NCBI RefSeq assembly: GCF_000003815.2 | Contig: NC_049983.1 | Location: 24,494,634 to 24,558,633 of the forward strand | Source: Branchiostoma floridae | Taxonomy: Eukaryota; Chordata; Leptocardii; Amphioxiformes; Branchiostomatidae | Direction of reading: 5' to 3' | Length of the DNA: 64,000 bases | In this document: piece after piece, positions 59,855 through 64,000 of the stretch | How the letters are laid out: each line of letters starts with the position of its first letter | Position numbering within the stretch: position 1 is the first letter of the stretch | Made by a program: the position numbers and the translations under genes | The notes under the pieces: model-generated | Databases searched by the model: none | The model's input: the letters and a program-made list of their open reading frames with translations, nothing else | Told to the model about the DNA's origin: nothing

Positions 59855-59970
59855 GTGTCAAGTGCATTTTCCAAGGGCACACAATCGGTGACGATGGTCA
59901 TCGGAACCCGGGACCAATTGGTTCTAAACCGGGCACTGTGTCATTGAGCCACACGACCCCCCCCCCCCCC
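59855..59970 (-). repeat. tRNA-derived SINE with adjoining C tract
   Basis: On the minus strand: GTGGCTCAATGACACAGTGC, GGTCCCGGGTTCCGATGACC and CCCTTGGAAAATGCACTTGA. It has the same head-and-body layout as 57940-58085. A 14-C run (59957-59970) abuts its outer end. Confidence 0.7.
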
Positions 59971-61929
59971 ATATAACGTCCCCCCATCTTCCCAATACTC
60001 TGTATAAGTAGAAACAAGTATCAAGGCCACAGCTACACGTCTGCATAAAACGACATAAGTGATACATAGATAGGTTCAGCAGTGTACGCCAAACTTCTTT
60101 CCATATCCCTCCGATATTCAGTAGTACGAGCAGCTGAACGTTTAATGACCAATTTAAGGCTTATATTAAAGTTAATAAGGTCCATTTAATGTGCCCGGTA
60201 GGCAATATTCGGTTGCTCAGTAATAGGGGGTGTAAGACTTTCCACATTCCCCTATTAAACATGGCGTGCCAAATCGCTTTGTGGAAAATTGCGATTCGCC
60301 CGTTAATGTAAAACACTAAGAAATTGCGATTCGCCTGTTAATGTAAAACACTGAGAAAGGGCACCCAGTAGGTATTTAATAGCCCCACATCGACCACTTG
60401 TTTTGCTTTATGGGCGATTTTACCTCCCTACCACGTGTTTTGGTACGGGGGAATGGGGACAGGGGAGATTTTAGGTCACCCTTTCCCATTATATATATGT
60501 GTGGTGTAATATAACATAAACAGTTATCTCGTAATGCATAAATAACGGTGTTATCCCCTGTACTATGTATGCCGTGAGACTGGAAGGGAACTTACCGATA
60601 ACTATCTAAGCATTTTGGTAAAAGCTATTTGGCTGCCACTAAAGGTTCTATATCATGTGAGCTAAAGGCGTGGTATGACAAAACACTCCGTTGGCAGATA
60701 TCAAAGAAGTTAGGAAGGAACTTTCAAACAGATTTTGGTAGATGGTTTGGAAAGTGATTGCTTTTCCCTGCGGTACCGAATTGGATTTACTTTTTTATAC
60801 AACAGCTTTCCTTCCAGCACAGACTATTACAGTAAGCCCAGAGACTTTAGAATCACCTCAGGATAACCAATAGTAGAATAAAAAGGGGATTAGGTGCCAT
60901 TTTGTTGGCAACCGTAATCCCTTGAGTGCAATCCAATCTGGATCAATGTGCCTTAGAATGCACTTAGAACTAAACAAATGATGTTGACCAGGCGTGGCCT
61001 TTACTACGGGATGTCACGTCCTGTACGCCGGAGCAGTAATTCTCGTTCGGCTCGCATTAACCGGCGGGGTCGAGTTTAGAGGACATCAAGACGGCCAATC
61101 TAAGTAATGAGTCGTCGGTCGAACAGGAAAGACACGGTAAGGTAAGCGTACTGACAGGAGCTGCCTTCTGTCGGTTAGGAACAATCCTAAGTCATTACTC
61201 TGGATCAAGCGCGTGGACAGTCAATCAGTCCAAGCTCTCCATTCCTCTCCTCTTTAGAAGGAGGGATTGACCTATCAAGCCTGTTGCAAATTAGTACTTT
61301 TAGAGACAAAGACGTCTTGAACGCACAAATCTTGTAGAGCATCGTCCTGACGAAGCAGTCACAAACCACATGAAAACAGTCCCATCCAGGTATACAAAGA
61401 CGTTTTCCTACCCTGAACAACCTTCTGTCCTCATGGAGTCTTTCCTTCCGTCCCTTGTGTTGCCACTGAGTTCACTTTATCACAAAATGTGTTGCCACTG
61501 AGTCCAGGTTTGGTTCATCACAAAATGGTTCAAAGTTCGCTCGTTCATCGACCCTAAGCTGAAGCTTTTCCTCCTGCCATAAAACTTTAGTCTTCTGCAT
61601 CATCAAAAAACAATTGGGAAGACTGATTGTACCTCTTAAAACGTCTGTGATTTCCACGGCAGGCTCATTACCTAATGAAACGTATCAATAACGCATACAC
61701 GCTTGTGAGCACCACATGCAGATCAACAATCTGATTCTTAATTACTCTTTACGACAATACTATCGTCACATTGTCTCGCCTTAGAAATGATCATATTTTT
61801 TTTACTTTCAAAATAAGGGATACATGAATAGATAAAATGATCGTATCGATATGTCTACAAAGTAACGCGCCTGTTTTTTATGTGTTGTGATGAAATCACT
61901 GTGTAAACCAGACAAGCCTCATGTCTAGC

Positions 61930-62258
61930 ACTTTGCTGCAACTGAGTTGCCCACTGTAATATTTCTTTCGATGGCATCCCTACTCTTGGGTAATGCGCCT
62001 GTTTTGGTGTGATAATTTTATGAGATCACTTCTACATTACACAAGCCTATCAGCTAACCTTATATCAGTATTCATATTGTAAGCCGACAAGTAAAGTATG
62101 TTGGGATGCTGATGTGATGTTTCTTTCATGGATTAAAGCATTTAATATATTAGAAGATTGCGTAAAACAAACAAGTCCAATGTTTAATCCTAACATTTTG
62201 CTGCAACTGAGTTGCCCACCGAAACATTTATTTTGATGGCATCTCGACTCTTGTGTCT
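61930..62258. repeat. Dispersed pair of a TGCTGCAACTGAGTTGCCCA block
   Basis: A block of about 65 bp starting TTTGCTGCAACTGAGTTGCC and ending CGATGGCATC occurs near 61931 and near 62193, about 262 bp apart, over 85% alike. It contains GCAACTGAGTTGC, a short palindrome. Confidence 0.8.
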
Positions 62259-62770
62259 GTTCATTTCGTTGTGATTTTGTAACAGTGTGCCCAGTAAAAC
62301 AGTTACTTTACACAGCATTGTGCGAACATTGACCCCATATGAAACGTGAATTGTTTTGGACAGTAGTACATTTTCTTGATGTGAAATGAAAGCACAAAGG
62401 TCACCGTTTCGTCCCCTACTTTTAAAAGCAGCTTTGGGGTAGCGCAAGGTCAGATAAGGGCAAAGGCAAACGAACCCACCAGTGTTTGTAAAAGGGGAGG
62501 CGTGTACTCTACCCTTTAGGGAATTCATGGGTCAAATGTAAGTGTTGAACCGTAGGTATCCAGATCTATCATTTCTCTCGAGCTGTCTGGATGAAACGGT
62601 CCATTGTGTTACTCTTCACCACAAGCCCGTGGCAACCTGACTCATTGTGACCACCGATCCGTGATTGACGACAGGGTCTGGCAGGTCAGTCCTAACAAAC
62701 GATGCAGACGGCTTTTGAAGGCTTATTGTTGGATAATTACCTCCGTATAGTGCCTGGCATGCCTGCAGAA

Positions 62771-63689
62771 CTCACTGATGGGTGTTGGTCGGCTCCATGT
62801 CTTAATCCTGCGTCGTTCTGCCTTCCAGGAAAATCGGTACCCTTCTTATAAATCATAGGTAATTAACGCTAAGCACCTGTTACAGACCGTTCTTCATGTC
62901 TCAGCTTGTTGTAATTAACACCCCATTTGAATTATTATTATTCTCTTTGCAACACATTAGACATGCGAAGAGAAAATAGATGCTTCACTCTACGAAATAG
63001 AGTCTAGAAAAGTTTTAAATGAACCATCATGATCTATATGTTGAGTATCTTCTGCCCGAGTGACAACCATATGGTTAAATTTGTTCTTATCTCTTACTTG
63101 CGGTGTCGCTAATGCGATGTTGCTTTTTGGATTTTTGTTCTCTAATTTAGTTATCCTTTAGACATAAAAAAGGAGTACGTTTGGCACTAGAGCTTCTCAC
63201 TGATGGGTGTTGGTTAATCCTGTATCGTTCTGCCCACGGACGCTTTCAGGAAAATTGATAGCCTTCTTATAAATCACCGGTAATTAACACCTAACACTTG
63301 TTACAGATCATTTTTCATGTCTCAGCTTTCTGCACATGTCGTATTCAACACCTAATTTGAATGATATTGACTTACATGTAATCTTTACAACAAATAAGAT
63401 GAAACAAGTACAAGTAATTAGGGTATTAAAAAAAGAAAAAGAAAAAAATACGTATCTGGATATTTTGCAAGATACATGCACAACTCTGCTGAATGGAAAA
63501 GTCACGAAAGAAACATCATGATCTAAATGAGTATTTTCTGCAAGAGTATCAGGTATGACTGGTCAAATCCTTTCCACCCTTTGCTTGCAGGGTTGCTGTT
63601 GTGATGTTGTCTTGGGGTATTTTTTTTTTCATTCTCTAATTTGTTTGTCCGTTTAGCCATCAAAAATGGAATGAGTTTGACACTAGAGT
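62771..63689. repeat. Tandem duplication, unit of about 426 to 490 bp
   Basis: Unit 1 starts at 62771 and unit 2 at 63197, both CTCACTGATGGGTGTTGG. Shared order: CCTTCTTATAAATCA, GGTAATTAACNC, CATGTCTCAGCTT, ACATCATGATCTA, TTCTCTAATTT, GTTTGNCACTAGAG. The second copy has extra A-rich sequence. Copies are about 80% alike. Confidence 0.85.
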
Positions 63690-64000
63690 CAGAAGAAGCC
63701 ATGACTTTCAGACATCCCATAAACTCATCACTAACGTTCATAATGATTTGGGCTAAAACATTTTACAAGAGAAATATTATCACAATAAGGAAGGGGTGTA
63801 CAATCGGTGCCACTGTCCTGTATCGTATCAGGTGAGACAGACACTTAGAAATGGATACGGGATCACCGGCAGCTGATGAAAACAAAGGCTCACTTTGCAA
63901 CAACGTTCTCCAATTACTACTGCTCTCAACTTCAAGCAGCAGTTATGGAAGGCAAATAGATCAATAAATGGTGAGACCAAACTTTACGTGGAAATACAGT

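Larger units (their letters stand above)
59761..62770. other. Upstream intron sequence of gene B, no exon found
   Basis: The Cys-loop exon would show C....D...PLD.Q.C in 83 bp, and the preceding 221-bp exon would show W.PD. Neither was found on the minus strand. The block 60960-61160 is repeat-poor with several CpG (GGCGGGGTCGAG) and might be regulatory. Confidence 0.5.

Overview
The window looks like non-coding-rich chordate DNA, most likely from an amphioxus (Branchiostoma). It is AT-rich, with short exons, GT/AG introns, tRNA-derived SINEs, many miniature inverted-repeat elements and two 100-N assembly gaps. The species is an inference: no sequence here names it. There are no operons and no prokaryotic features.

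The supportable protein-coding content is two partial genes on the minus strand, head to tail. Both encode subunits of anion-selective Cys-loop receptors of the GABA-A family, nearest by eye to the rho and beta branches. Gene B (40405 to 59071, with its 5' exons off the right edge) gives the last four coding exons: the loop C exon, M1 to the start of M2, M2-M3, and M4 with the stop codon. Their lengths are 138, 153, 224 and 408 bp. Gene A (12255 down to 150, with its 3' exons off the left edge) gives the first four coding exons: signal peptide, N-terminal helix, a 68-bp exon, and a 221-bp exon with loops D, A and E. All phases agree across the introns, and the 68-, 221-, 138- and 153-bp lengths match the conserved vertebrate GABA-A layout.

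Layout: 1-149 is intron 4 of gene A; 150-12255 is gene A, whose 10-kb intron 3 holds most of this part; 12256-40404 is 28 kb of intergenic DNA with MITEs, a 139-bp satellite, a foldback element, a CpG-rich patch and two frameshifted coding-like remnants; 40405-59071 is gene B, whose 15.9-kb intron 6 holds a piggyBac-like MITE, a palindrome around an N gap, a G-tract foldback with CRE motifs, a non-LTR retrotransposon remnant and SINEs; 59072-64000 is intron or upstream sequence with a minisatellite and a tandem duplication.

The most unusual pattern is that tandem repeats have grown at functional edges of both genes. A roughly 37-bp minisatellite abuts and contains the exon 3 splice donor of gene A. 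A roughly 100-bp minisatellite repeats the exon 6 splice acceptor of gene B. A 28-bp unit repeated three times covers the stop codon of gene B. Also notable are a MITE with TTAA targets and asymmetric piggyBac-type ends, and hammerhead-ribozyme-like cores recurring in three unrelated repeats.
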